Positions 8,157 to 16,609 are shown, counted from the stretch's first letter. The stretch: DNA of 64,000 bases from CAZRIZ01 sp050950465 (GCA_050950465.1 JBMNHQ010000002.1:372001-436000), one strand, 5' to 3'. The notes: generated from the sequence alone by a model not told the origin. Translations and numbers: made by a program.

Positions 8157-9097
8157 GTCAAGACAAAAAAACTAAAGAAACAAAATTGACACCACAGGCA
8201 GCTAAAGAATCCGTAGCGGTCGAGGCTGAAAAGACTAAGGGTACCCAATGGGGTCTAGCCCTGATTCTGATTGTCATCGGTAGTGTTCTAGTTTTGGACA
8301 GCCTTAATATAGCCAAGTTTGATTTCAATTTTTGGTCACTAGTAAAACTCTGGCCCTTACTTTTAGTCTCGGCCGGTTTGGGAATTTTAGGTAGCCGCAA
8401 TAAGGTCTTAAAAACTGTTGCCACAATTGGCAATCTCCTTCTACTTGTTTTTGCTGGTCTTGTAATAACTGGTCTGATTCGGTTAGATTCACCAGTCAAC
8501 ATTGAAACCAAAACAATCAACTCGGAGCAATCCATTCAGCGCGCAAAAGTCGACATTAAATCGGCCGGCAAATTAATCATCGGCGCTCATGACGAAGCCG
8601 GTACTGTCAAATATAGTGGCGCCAATCTAATTGGTAAAAGCAATGTTACAGGCGAGCAAGAAAATATCCTAATTGAACATGAATCAACCATAAATCTATC
8701 TGACTTAAATACTGAAGTTACTCTAAACAAAACCCTACCAATTGAACTGGGTATTGACTTCGGCGCTGGTAGTGTTGATGCTGACTTGCGTGGCCTGAGT
8801 ATCACGCGTCTTGATGTGGACTCTGGTATTAGTGATATTACTATTAAATTGGATTCGACCGTTAACCGTAACGTTTATATAGACCTCGATCTTGGTATTA
8901 GTAAAGCTGAGATTTACGTACCTAAAACTGTCGGTGTTAGACTGACCAGTGATAGTGGTATGAGCAGTATCGGCACCAATGGACTTGAATCGCGCGGCAA
9001 CAATATCTACGAGACCCCAAACATAAGTGACTTTTCAACTATCTACGAAATAAAACTCGATAGTGGTATGACCAACTTTGAGTTGAAGTATCTCTAA
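8153..9097 (+). CDS. LiaF/DUF5668-like envelope-stress membrane protein
   Basis: 314 residues, coupled to the PspC gene through a 4-base overlap. Three hydrophobic helices (about 30-50, 60-78, 85-105) are followed by a repetitive beta-rich outer part with recurring LDSG/DSG turns (VDSGISDI, SDSGMSSI, LDSGMTNFEL). This is the layout of LiaF-type cell-wall-active antibiotic response proteins with adhesin-like beta-helix repeats. It probably forms one envelope-stress unit with the PspC protein; no histidine kinase is adjacent. Confidence 0.7.
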   Translation: MSQDKKTKETKLTPQAAKESVAVEAEKTKGTQWGLALILIVIGSVLVLDSLNIAKFDFNFWSLVKLWPLLLVSAGLGILGSRNKVLKTVATIGNLLLLVFAGLVITGLIRLDSPVNIETKTINSEQSIQRAKVDIKSAGKLIIGAHDEAGTVKYSGANLIGKSNVTGEQENILIEHESTINLSDLNTEVTLNKTLPIELGIDFGAGSVDADLRGLSITRLDVDSGISDITIKLDSTVNRNVYIDLDLGISKAEIYVPKTVGVRLTSDSGMSSIGTNGLESRGNNIYETPNISDFSTIYEIKLDSGMTNFELKYL

Positions 9098-9131
9098 AAA
9101 TCTAAAAATCAGCTCCACCATTAATCACACC

Positions 9132-9704
9132 TCAATCTCGACGAGCAAATTTTTTAGCGTATTCCCGATAACTAATTAAATCTTTTTTGTCAATTAAATC
9201 AGTAAACAAAATACCGTTTAGGTGATCAGTTTCGTGTTGCAATATATGCGCCACAAACCCTTCCGAGATTTCTTCACGTTGATTACCACGTTCATCAAGG
9301 TAACGAACTCTTATCTTTTTATACCTCGGCACTTGTGCCATCGACGGTTCGCCATTTTCGTCTTGGGCCGTACTTAGACATCCCTCCCATCTTGGCACTA
9401 ACTTACCAAAGGTTTCGACAATTTCTGTATTTATGTAAACTTTTTCTAATTTTGAATATTTTGAAGTTGGTTTAATTGATACAACACTAATTGCCTCTCG
9501 ACGGTGCACCTGATTAGCGGTAAGACCAGCCCCCTTCTCAACCCTTTGAATAGTGTGTTTCATATCAGCAATCAAATTTTGAATCTCTGATGAAAGAATT
9601 TCTTCTTTTGTTAATCGACGACAAGATTGACGTAAAATCTCCCCCGCTTCTGGGGTGAACTCTAGTATTTTGGGTTGATATTTGCGGTTTGATTCCTTTG
9701 TCAT
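9132..9704 (-). CDS. def: Peptide deformylase
   Basis: About 190 residues. Motif 1 is GAGLTANQ (canonical GxGxAAxQ, here with T for the first A), motif 2 is EGCLS with the metal-binding Cys, and motif 3 is QHETDHLNG with the HExxH metal site. It removes formyl groups from nascent proteins. The start is moved from 9722 to ATG 9704 because the upstream ATG sits inside the -10 box TATAAT (9719-9714), giving a leader of only a few bases. There is no Shine-Dalgarno. Confidence 0.9.
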   Translation of the reverse strand: MTKESNRKYQPKILEFTPEAGEILRQSCRRLTKEEILSSEIQNLIADMKHTIQRVEKGAGLTANQVHRREAISVVSIKPTSKYSKLEKVYINTEIVETFGKLVPRWEGCLSTAQDENGEPSMAQVPRYKKIRVRYLDERGNQREEISEGFVAHILQHETDHLNGILFTDLIDKKDLISYREYAKKFARRD

Positions 9705-9803
9705 AATGCCATTATTATACATGTTTACATCAACTCAAGGTATAATGACTGCAAAGAATCTATTATACTTGACAAAAGTTTAGCCCTCCAGACAACATTA
9801 TGT

Positions 9804-9952
9804 TATAATATGAGTATTCGAGTGAAAAGAAAACTTGTTTCTTTTCAGAGGATATGAAGTATTACACGATAGTATAATATGAACACCTGAGAGAAAAGCG
9901 AAACCTGTTTCAGCTTTTCCGAAGGTGAGAAATATTACACGATAGTATAAAG
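9804..9952 (+). promoter_or_regulatory. Duplicated hairpin leader ahead of the 9982 gene
   Basis: After a TATAAT (9804-9809) there are two successive modules about 73 bases apart. Each has a GAAAAG-type hairpin (GAAAAGAAA / TTTCTTTTC at 9824-9846; GAAAAGC-GAAAC with GTTTC-A-GCTTTTC at 9893-9919), followed by the same 18 bases TATTACACGATAGTATAA (9860-9877 and 9933-9950). The 18-mer is itself a near-palindrome. No gene lies here. The layout suggests a tandem RNA element or paired operators. Confidence 0.55.
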
Positions 9953-9981
9953 AGATCTTTAAAAATGAGGGGGTGAGTGTA

Positions 9982-10965
9982 TTGCGAAAAACTTCAGAGC
10001 GGTTCTTGGGTAATGATATAAAGGAGGTAAAGGCTGAAGATATCATTGAAAGACTGGATTCTGGTACTTCACTAATGAAAAGTTTTGGTGCGTTTCGATT
10101 ATGGCTAACAACGGCGACGATTGGCTGGTTAATTCGGTTCGTAATTCGACTAGTTCTTCAAGACAGCAAAAAGAATCAACACCAACGAATACTACGATTC
10201 ATAAACTCGTTTTTTCCAACTCGAGTAGTGCGTAATAATTGCCAGATGGAAAGGATTGGAGACAAAACAGGTATCGTGGCGTATTTTAATCACCAGAGCC
10301 GATTTGAAGCCTTGGCGACAATTAGTTGGTGTCTAACAAATTTCGAGAAGAAGCCCATTGTCTTACCAGCTAACATATCATGGTATGAAATCCTAGCAAC
10401 AATACGAGAAGATTTAGAATCTGCGGGTATAATAGTTATACCAATGATTACGCCCAAAACAGTTGATTTGATGAGAAAAAATCGAAACATCGATATAGAA
10501 GTAATAAACGAAATCAAGTCGATCTTGGATCAGTACTACTTCTCTCGAACAATAGACTGTGTTCTATCTGGTGGCATAATTGCCCTAGCACCAACCGCAA
10601 CACGTACGGCAGCCATATTCCCCAGCTATGAGGAATATTGTTGCGAAAAAGACGAGGGCCTGAGTGGGAAGAAGCCCATGAAAGCACTAGTCGCAAGTAT
10701 TCAGCGCAAACTACCACGAACTAACGGAACATCACCAGTCGATATTTTTTATATACCGTTTGGAATCACCCGAAAGGGCTTTCGAACACGAGGATTGAAT
10801 TTGTTTCGAAAACATGACGTTCATGTTGGTGACGGAGCAACTCATCAGGATATGATGAAATTGTTAAGAAATGGACGGCTTGAACATTTCGTACTTCATC
10901 AACTAACAGACCTTACACCTGAAGAACTTCACTATCCACCAGAAACTCGCCCTGGTAATACCTAG
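9982..10965 (+). CDS. PlsC-like lysophospholipid acyltransferase-fold protein
   Basis: About 327 residues. TTG 9982 is preferred because the GAGGGGGTGA site lies about 6 bases upstream; GTG 9973 overlaps that site. FNHQSRFEALATI resembles the NHxSxxD acyltransferase box (with E for D), and GGIIALAPTATRTA resembles the FPEGTRS box (without the E). A hydrophobic stretch (about 40-60) may attach it to the membrane. Known members acylate lysophosphatidate; here both motifs are off-consensus, so the substrate and even activity are open. Confidence 0.55.
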   Translation: MRKTSERFLGNDIKEVKAEDIIERLDSGTSLMKSFGAFRLWLTTATIGWLIRFVIRLVLQDSKKNQHQRILRFINSFFPTRVVRNNCQMERIGDKTGIVAYFNHQSRFEALATISWCLTNFEKKPIVLPANISWYEILATIREDLESAGIIVIPMITPKTVDLMRKNRNIDIEVINEIKSILDQYYFSRTIDCVLSGGIIALAPTATRTAAIFPSYEEYCCEKDEGLSGKKPMKALVASIQRKLPRTNGTSPVDIFYIPFGITRKGFRTRGLNLFRKHDVHVGDGATHQDMMKLLRNGRLEHFVLHQLTDLTPEELHYPPETRPGNT

Positions 10966-10987
10966 TACCTTTATTTATCTAAACACA

Positions 10988-11016
10988 AACCGCGATTACA
11001 ACAATCGCGGTTTTTT
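10988..11016 (+). terminator. Terminator after the acyltransferase-like gene
   Basis: AACCGCGATT pairs with AATCGCGGTT, followed by six T. Confidence 0.88.
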
Positions 11017-11030
11017 AATAAGAATACTTC

Positions 11031-11324
11031 TTATTTCTTTTTGACTGACTTCTCTTTGTGCTCACAAAATTTGCGAATTTCAGCATAATAATAAATATTT
11101 CCTAAAACAAACGCAACTCCGAAAGCACACAGTAATTTTGCGACACCACTAAGAATAATCGCACTCTCCTGAACCGTACCAACAATAAGCGCCACAGCAC
11201 TTGCAAAGAGAACGCCTACTGGAATAATATAGGCTAGAAAAAAGACTGTTTTGCCATAAAGAGTTTGATGAAACTCGTGAAATACCTTACGCAATTCTTT
11301 GATATCAACTTTATATATACTCAT
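11031..11324 (-). CDS. Small two-helix membrane protein, unknown
   Basis: 97 residues: an amphipathic N-terminal helix (about 1-22), two transmembrane helices (about 26-48 and 55-77) and a Lys-rich C-terminus. No family recognised and no strong Shine-Dalgarno visible. Confidence 0.55.
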   Translation of the reverse strand: MSIYKVDIKELRKVFHEFHQTLYGKTVFFLAYIIPVGVLFASAVALIVGTVQESAIILSGVAKLLCAFGVAFVLGNIYYYAEIRKFCEHKEKSVKKK

Positions 11325-11444
11325 ACCCTAAATTATACTAAACAATCACAATATTCTACAGAGTAAAACTATCAAACAACGCCATAATCACATTAATAAC
11401 ATTTACTGTAATATCAGCGGGTAGTGTGTGATATAATGCGAAGG

Positions 11445-11912
11445 ATGTCAATTTATTTACAAATTTTTCTACTCTCGGCCGTACCGCTAATTGAACAGCG
11501 CGGAGCCATCCCATTGGGTTTTATTCATGGTGGAGTACATCCACTTTTGATTTTTGTTTTAGCTGTGGCTGGTAGCATGCTGCCTGTGCCGTTTATCTTG
11601 CTTCTGGTAGAGAAAGTCTATGCTTGGATGGAAAAATATCCGAAATTTAGTCGAATAATTAAGATGATTGACAAGAAAGTAGCAACCAATCAACATAAAT
11701 TCGATAAATATAAAGAAATTGCCCTAATCACTTTTGTAGCTATACCATTACCAACCACAGGCTTGTGGACTGGTAGCCTAATCGCCGCCTTTCTAAAATT
11801 CGATTTTAAGCGCTCAATGCTCTGCATGTTACTAGGCGGCATCGGTTCAGCAACAATCATCACTATTATCTGCATAGTCGCGCCACAGCTGTTTGGGTTG
11901 GTAGCTGGATAA
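11445..11912 (+). CDS. Small multi-drug export protein family (COG2426)
   Basis: About 155 residues. The start is placed at ATG 11445, which has TATAAT 7 bases upstream; the frame is open from a GTG at 11424 inside the promoter. PLIEQRGAIPLGF near the N-terminus and AIPLPTTGLWTGSLIAAFL in the middle are the signature re-entrant segments of the family, with about four membrane helices. The drug-export role is tentative for the whole family. Confidence 0.75.
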   Translation: MSIYLQIFLLSAVPLIEQRGAIPLGFIHGGVHPLLIFVLAVAGSMLPVPFILLLVEKVYAWMEKYPKFSRIIKMIDKKVATNQHKFDKYKEIALITFVAIPLPTTGLWTGSLIAAFLKFDFKRSMLCMLLGGIGSATIITIICIVAPQLFGLVAG

Positions 11913-11955
11913 GCCGCACCTACCTTCAGTAGCAACCAACACTGATATCAACAAC

Positions 11956-12696
11956 TTACTCTAGCGGGTTATCGCAGAAAAGGATTTTCGGTATCGCGCA
12001 ACCGAGTTTTTGTTTAAAATAAGGATAGCTAAAAACCAATGCAGCATATCTCTTCCCTGGGTTGAGCTGACGTGACCCCGACTCTTTGATGAGCTTTTTA
12101 TTATAGTCAGCATCGAACGAAGCATAAGCGACGACGCCGTCGGCGAGCATTTGATTGTATTTTAGCACTTCGTCAACGCTGGTTACGCTATCGGTGGTAA
12201 TTTCAAACGAGTCAATTGGTGCTTTTTCGTAGTCTGGTCGCCCAATCTCTTTTAGGTATTCGCGATACCACATACGAATAGTTTTGTTGAACGAATCGTA
12301 GAAGATTGACGACTTGTCAGGGTTCTCTAATGGCGGTACTTCGTAAAAATCAAGGAAGCTTATTTGGCATTTAAAGTTATGATTATAGGCAAACCAACCA
12401 CTGTCGTCATGGTCAGAGTAGCACATATCGTACGCAGCACTATAAACTGGCTGGCCTAGGTTTAATAACACTTGCTTATCCGCTTGATCTTCTCGGTGTC
12501 GATTTTCAGCAAGACTAAGGCTCTTGTCAAATGCGGATTTTGATCGATGCGATAGTTGATATTGCAAAATAGATTTTTGGATAGTCGGCACCACCAAAAA
12601 GATAAACAAAACCAACCAAAGCAGACTGATTAGGAGCGGTTTTAACTTAACGGGTAGCTTTTTCGAGGGTGATTTTCGCGGAGTTTTCGACTTCAT
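11956..12696 (-). CDS. Membrane-anchored extracytoplasmic protein, unknown
   Basis: 246 residues: a basic N-terminus, a membrane helix (about 21-42), then an exported domain with four cysteines (about 92, 109, 233 and 240) that could form disulfides (DMCYSDHDDSGW; FKCQ; GCAIPKILFCDNP). No family recognised. Confidence 0.6.
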   Translation of the reverse strand: MKSKTPRKSPSKKLPVKLKPLLISLLWLVLFIFLVVPTIQKSILQYQLSHRSKSAFDKSLSLAENRHREDQADKQVLLNLGQPVYSAAYDMCYSDHDDSGWFAYNHNFKCQISFLDFYEVPPLENPDKSSIFYDSFNKTIRMWYREYLKEIGRPDYEKAPIDSFEITTDSVTSVDEVLKYNQMLADGVVAYASFDADYNKKLIKESGSRQLNPGKRYAALVFSYPYFKQKLGCAIPKILFCDNPLE

Positions 12697-12724
12697 AGAT
12701 TAATCATAGCAAAAAAGAGAGCGA

Positions 12725-13081
12725 TTACCGATTTAAAATGTAACTTTTAAAATTCTCAGAATAAGCTGCGCTGGTTTGGCGTTTCAGTTGGCGCTTACGA
12801 CTACGATATTCGCTTGATGTGATTTTGCCAGCCTTTTTTAGATTACGAAGTTCCTTCAGAGTAGTTTTGTAAGCGTTTGTTATTTCACGCCGTCGCTGGT
12901 CATACGCCCTACATACCTCACGACGATTAGTTGTAGCAGAAACAGGCACTGATTTTGTAGCAGGCTCGTGTTTCTTTTTAAAAGTTGCATCAGTATCATT
13001 CATAAACGCCGCTTGTTGGTAGGAGGTGACTAACTTGTTCTTTTTATCAGATGGATAAAGTGGGTTTATGGCGCGTTTCAT
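12725..13081 (-). CDS. Small basic soluble protein, unknown
   Basis: About 118 residues. The start is ATG 13081 because TATAAT lies 7 bases upstream (leaderless pattern); the frame extends to 13120 through the promoter. The C-terminal half is a Lys/Arg-rich helix with LKELRNLKKAGKITSSEYRSR, resembling SHOCT-like (short C-terminal) helical domains, where an EYxxRK helix is typical. The N-terminal half is low complexity. Confidence 0.6.
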   Translation of the reverse strand: MKRAINPLYPSDKKNKLVTSYQQAAFMNDTDATFKKKHEPATKSVPVSATTNRREVCRAYDQRRREITNAYKTTLKELRNLKKAGKITSSEYRSRKRQLKRQTSAAYSENFKSYILNR

Positions 13082-13180
13082 GTATTCTATTATACCTAAT
13101 TTTAGAATCACCATTAACAAACATGATTCGTAATTTCAATATATAATTAAACGTAAATAGAATTAACTATAGGAGTTTTT

Positions 13181-13411
13181 ATGAATATCGATCCTGCAAT
13201 TAATAGTGCAATCCAAGTTGGGGGTATAGCTTTGTTTATTGGTCTTATGTTTTTTGTTCTTATTGTAATTATGATTTTTTCTTTTTTAAGTTGGATGGAT
13301 TTAACCAAACAAGCATTCGAGCATATGGCTAAAATGTCGACTCGCATAGTTAATGCATTAGAAAGGAGCGAGGCGGCAGCTTTAAGTAGTAATTCTAACA
13401 AATCTAATTAA
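13181..13411 (+). CDS. Small single-helix membrane protein, unknown
   Basis: 76 residues with a TAGGAG site and a TATAAT at 13142-13147, divergent from the 13081 gene. One long membrane helix (about 12-38) is followed by an amphipathic cytosolic tail ending in a Ser/Asn-rich stretch. The DNA is AT-richer than its neighbours. No family recognised. Confidence 0.6.
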   Translation: MNIDPAINSAIQVGGIALFIGLMFFVLIVIMIFSFLSWMDLTKQAFEHMAKMSTRIVNALERSEAAALSSNSNKSN

Positions 13412-13439
13412 CCGACAAGATAAGCACCCAAGCAACAAG

Positions 13440-13590
13440 GGGGATGAGGGATATCGGCTTCGCCTCCTCCGGCTTATTCGAAAAGAAAATACCTTCGGTG
13501 CTTTCTTTTCTCATTTCGCCTACGCCGAACCCCACGCTCGCTTCGCTCGCTCTACGGAGGTTCTCAAAAACCCAACCTAAGCCAAGAAAA
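13440..13590 (-). repeat. tRNA-Gln 3' remnant and palindrome-rich scar
   Basis: The 13 bases 13440-13452 repeat the T-arm/acceptor part of tRNA-Gln (13621-13633) downstream of the gene. Between them are hairpins (GAAAAGAAA..TTTTCTTTTC, CGCTCGCTTCGCTCG) and an AGAACC motif (complement of 13559-13564), also found in the tRNA-Leu and tRNA-Met repeats. No protein reading frame is convincing. Confidence 0.55.
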
Positions 13591-13591
13591 A

Positions 13592-13608
13592 AGACCCACG
13601 AGGGGTCT
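13592..13608 (-). terminator. Terminator after tRNA-Gln
   Basis: AGACCC / GGGTCT stem; read on the minus strand it is followed by a run of T (TTTTTTCTT). Confidence 0.75.
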
Positions 13609-13615
13609 CTTTTCT

Positions 13616-13689
13616 TGGCTGGGGATGAGGGATTCGAACCCCCGATCATGGGACCAGAACCCATTGCCTTACCGCTTGGCTAATCCCCA
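13616..13689 (-). tRNA. trnQ: tRNA-Gln (anticodon CUG)
   Basis: 74 bases including encoded CCA. Acceptor TGGGGAT pairs with ATCCCCA, discriminator G. Anticodon stem ATGGG/CCCAT with loop TTCTGGT gives CUG. The T loop TTCGAAT is canonical. The Gln tRNA essential in most bacteria reads UUG, so another copy should exist outside the window. Confidence 0.95.
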
Positions 13690-13731
13690 GTATAAAACTA
13701 ATTGTAAAATATGCACTGCTGTTTAATATTG

Positions 13732-13816
13732 GGGTTCTGGTCCCTTGGGACGCATGATGATCTTTCTCGTTCTGCGAACTCAGGCAGCCATTGCCTTACC
13801 GCTTGGCTAATCCCCA
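13732..13816 (-). repeat. Rearranged partial copy of tRNA-Gln
   Basis: 13788-13816 is identical over 29 bases to the 5' half of tRNA-Gln (13661-13689) and stops in the anticodon stem. Next to it, in the opposite orientation, 13732-13744 copies the 13 bases of the anticodon arm (13650-13662). It cannot fold as a tRNA. Confidence 0.8.
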
Positions 13817-13863
13817 ACAACTCTCGGATATTATACTCTAATATCGAGGTTTTGTCACACTGA

Positions 13864-14928
13864 CTAAGATTTTGGTGTCTTTGCTAAGCCTTTTCCAACC
13901 TTCAGACTTTGGCGATTCTCATAGAACAACATCACTCCACCGATAAAAATTGGCAGATAAAACGTCACAAAACGCCACAGGAGCAACGCCACGCCAACCG
14001 ATGAATCTACAAATATTGTCGAGAAAAATAACACAAACATACCCTCAGTTCCACCAGAGCCACCAGGCAAAGGCACGAAAGACGCTGCCAGCCAAACACA
14101 GGCCGCTGCTGTCAGGACTAAAATATAATCCGCAGTGGGCGCCCCAATAGCCTTAAAAACGAAATAAACCGTTGAATAATAAGAAGTCATCTGCAGAAAG
14201 GTAGCAATAATCTGCCCAGCAATCAACTTCTTATCACCTTTAATCAGCTTAGGCCATTGTGCAAAATCCGCCATCACTTGATCAACTTTCTCAAGCGCAT
14301 CTTCGCGACGGCGAATTAGTTTTATTTTAGCTAAAACTCGCGTAATAGCACGCGCAACCCAGTGCGCTAACTTAGGGTAGATCGACGCTAACAGTAGAAG
14401 CGCACCCGCCGTCACGTTCACTACCAAGCCAACTATAGCCAATATTCGGAAATTAGACACTCGGGTTTGAAAATAGCCATATCTCATAATCAAAAGAGCT
14501 ATACCAGACAAGGCCGCGGCAGACTGGAAAACGATAAAACGAATGGTCATAATAGCTGTACCTCTACCAACTGGAATGCCATGTTTTTTCATACGCAAAA
14601 TCTGCATCGGCTGACCACCACTTGCTGACGGCGTCAGGTTGCTAAAAAAAGTGCCGGTAATGGCCGTTTTAACCGATTCGACAAATAAATATTTACTTGT
14701 ACCAACTTTCAAAATCAGTTGATGTAGCGCCCAAGAATCAATTGACCAATGTAATAAGTAAAACCCAACCGCTACAAGCAACCATAGCGGATTGGCCGCT
14801 CGAATAGTAGCGAGAACATCCTCTGGGCTATCAGTCAGAGCAATAGTAAGTAGTAAGATAGCCGTTACTAATAAAATCATTAGAACACCAAATTTGCCGT
14901 CTGTCTTCTTTTTTTTCTCTTGTTTCAT
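13864..14928 (-). CDS. LPG-synthase TM-region / YbhN-family membrane protein
   Basis: 354 residues with about eight hydrophobic segments. Family signatures are GTFFSNLTPSASGGQPMQILRMKKHG and FVPLPGGSGGTEG. The family (UPF0104/AglD) is related to the flippase part of lysyl-phosphatidylglycerol synthase and acts in the cytoplasmic membrane; there is no aminoacyl-transferase domain here. Basic, Lys-rich cytosolic N-terminus. It stands alone between the tRNA-Gln region and trmD. Confidence 0.85.
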   Translation of the reverse strand: MKQEKKKKTDGKFGVLMILLVTAILLLTIALTDSPEDVLATIRAANPLWLLVAVGFYLLHWSIDSWALHQLILKVGTSKYLFVESVKTAITGTFFSNLTPSASGGQPMQILRMKKHGIPVGRGTAIMTIRFIVFQSAAALSGIALLIMRYGYFQTRVSNFRILAIVGLVVNVTAGALLLLASIYPKLAHWVARAITRVLAKIKLIRRREDALEKVDQVMADFAQWPKLIKGDKKLIAGQIIATFLQMTSYYSTVYFVFKAIGAPTADYILVLTAAACVWLAASFVPLPGGSGGTEGMFVLFFSTIFVDSSVGVALLLWRFVTFYLPIFIGGVMLFYENRQSLKVGKGLAKTPKS

Positions 14929-14974
14929 TAAAACTCAGTCTCACATTATACACATATTTGTGTAAAACTCTATT

Positions 14975-15640
14975 TTACTCTAATCTCTCTTGGCTAATCA
15001 TCTGCTCTCGACGCCATTTGGCAATTTCGCCGTGATGTCCAGATAACAAAACCTCTGGTACTGATTCGCCCTCCCAAACTTCTGGTCGAGTGTATTGTGG
15101 GAATTCTAGTAAATCAGTGCCACCCGCAAAGCTCTCAATCTCGGCACTGGTTTCACCACCCAAAACACCTGGCAATAGTCGTACAACCGCGTCAGTTATA
15201 GCCAAAGCGGGAATTTCGCCACCAGTTAGTACAAAGTTTCCCAAGCTAATCGACCAATCAACCAGCTTCACAATTCGCTCGTCGTAACCCTCATAGTGAG
15301 CGCAAACCAGTGTCAACCCAGACTCGTCCTTTGATAACTTCTCAGCAATTGACTGATTAAATTTTACACCCCTAGGCGTCATTAGTAGCACTTTAGTACT
15401 ATCGTCAGTCGCACGAGCGTCACGAATCGCTGCCGCGAGTGGCTCGGGCTTTAGAAGCATGCCGTCACCACCACCATAAGGTTTATCATCGACAATTTTG
15501 CGTTTTCCTAAGCCAAAATCACGCAGATTAATTAAGCGAAACTTAACCACACCTATATCTTGCGCCTTATAGAGCATCGAACTATTAAGATATGGCTCAA
15601 GCGCCTCGGGAAACAAAGTAATAATTTGAATCAATTTCAT
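14975..15640 (-). CDS. trmD: tRNA (guanine37-N1)-methyltransferase
   Basis: About 221 residues from ATG 15640 (MKLIQIITLFPEAL, the usual TrmD start); the frame extends to 15670 but that part lacks homology. The trefoil-knot SPOUT motifs are GGGDGMLLKPEPLAAAI, LVCAHYEGYDERI and SIGNFVLTGGEIPALAI. It methylates G37 of tRNAs reading CNN codons and prevents +1 frameshifts. In many bacteria it sits with rpsP and rimM; here rpsP and khpA are nearby but separated. Confidence 0.95.
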   Translation of the reverse strand: MKLIQIITLFPEALEPYLNSSMLYKAQDIGVVKFRLINLRDFGLGKRKIVDDKPYGGGDGMLLKPEPLAAAIRDARATDDSTKVLLMTPRGVKFNQSIAEKLSKDESGLTLVCAHYEGYDERIVKLVDWSISLGNFVLTGGEIPALAITDAVVRLLPGVLGGETSAEIESFAGGTDLLEFPQYTRPEVWEGESVPEVLLSGHHGEIAKWRREQMISQERLE

Positions 15641-15663
15641 AACTACACAATAGTTTAGCACAT

Positions 15664-15692
15664 TTGACAAGATAGATGAAGTATGATAGAAT
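15664..15692 (+). promoter_or_regulatory. Promoter of the 15787 gene
   Basis: TTGACA (15664-15669), 17-base spacer, TAGAAT (15687-15692). The leader of about 90 bases contains a six-codon reading frame (MIPLIY) behind GAGAGGAG and a small ATAGC/GCTAT hairpin. Confidence 0.7.
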
Positions 15693-15786
15693 AGAAAGAT
15701 AAGTACTTTGCAGAGAGGAGATGATTCCTTTGATTTACTGAGATAGCCAAAGCTATGACTAAAAAAATAGAAAGAGAGGGACTATT

Positions 15787-16194
15787 TTGTCAAACAACAG
15801 TAAAAGAATTCGAGGAAGATATGTGAATGAGGGCAAGCCTATTAGCTTACTTATGGCAGCCAAGGCCGTCAGTCAGTATATTGAGCGTGAATATTCAGAT
15901 GAAGACGTATGGGGACGCTTATTTGCGTACAATTGGATTGGTAGGCACAAAAGAGTCCATTACATCGCACGCGGCATAAAAAGAGAGGGGCTAATGGTGT
16001 TAAACAAGCGCACAGGCGAATTTGAGTTAACGCCCATAGGCTTTGACAATCTATTTGTGGATCTATTTGATCAAATTGACAACCCAAAAGGCAACAAAAA
16101 GATGGCCTATGTCAACAAGCAACATAGGCAACGCAAACCACAACAACAGCGTAAGCCAAAAAAGTCACGTAAGCCAGAATTTGTTCCAACCTAA
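15787..16194 (+). CDS. Small basic protein, possible winged-helix fold, unknown
   Basis: 135 residues from TTG 15787 behind GAGAGGG. The middle (GRHKRVHYIARGIKREGLMVLNKRTGEFELTPIG) has the helix, helix, beta-hairpin rhythm of a winged-helix nucleic-acid-binding domain. The last 30 residues are Lys/Arg/Gln-rich and probably disordered. Own promoter, leader and terminator. Function not recognised. Confidence 0.6.
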   Translation: MSNNSKRIRGRYVNEGKPISLLMAAKAVSQYIEREYSDEDVWGRLFAYNWIGRHKRVHYIARGIKREGLMVLNKRTGEFELTPIGFDNLFVDLFDQIDNPKGNKKMAYVNKQHRQRKPQQQRKPKKSRKPEFVPT

Positions 16195-16211
16195 CTTTCA
16201 TTTCTTTTCGG

Positions 16212-16237
16212 CCCGCTACTGGTTGTAGCGGGTTTTT
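16212..16237 (+). terminator. Terminator after the 15787 gene
   Basis: CCCGCTAC, loop, GTAGCGGG, then five T. Confidence 0.88.
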
Positions 16238-16365
16238 ATCCTACTGCAAACTCTTTGTGTTTTCTGAAGAAAAATGAAGTTATAAAAAGATTATTTTTTC
16301 ATAAAAATAGCTACCCCACCCCTGTTTGTTCGGTTATTAAACCATATTTGCTTAAAAAAATGAAG

Positions 16366-16563
16366 TTGCAATTAAGCACAAGTAGTTTAGAATGTAAGTA
16401 TCAGTTGTGCTTCCTTAAGAGAGAGCAGAACCGATAAGTTGCAGGGAGGTGTGCTAAATATGAGAGCTTAGCTACCTGCAATCTAAACTGCGAGGAAACA
16501 AAAATCAAACGCGCTGCGGCGTTTAAAAAAGAATACCCTTTGCGATTCGGGTATTCTTTTTTA
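16366..16563 (+). ncRNA. Small structured RNA candidate, about 160 nt
   Basis: Promoter TTGCAA (16366-16371), 16-base spacer, TAGAAT (16388-16393); predicted start near 16400. The body contains a hairpin TTGCAGG..CCTGCAA with inner GCTAA/TTAGC, a second hairpin AAACGC/GCGTTT, and a strong terminator GAATACCC/GGGTATTC plus T-run ending about 16562. No ORF longer than a few codons fits behind the internal GGGAGG. The family is not recognised; it is not an obvious SRP, RNase P or tmRNA. The rest of 16238-16727 shows no gene. Confidence 0.55.
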
Positions 16564-16609
16564 TCAGCTAATTGATTTAATTCTAGTGGCTAATCCCTAA
16601 AACCAGACC

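Noticed and set aside
13404..13683. ORFs on both strands over the tRNA-Gln region
   Set aside because: They run through the tRNA and palindromic scar and have no Shine-Dalgarno or domain.
16255..16437. 60-codon ORF before the RNA candidate
   Set aside because: Poly-Lys/Phe composition from AT-rich DNA, no ribosome site, and it overlaps the predicted RNA promoter.
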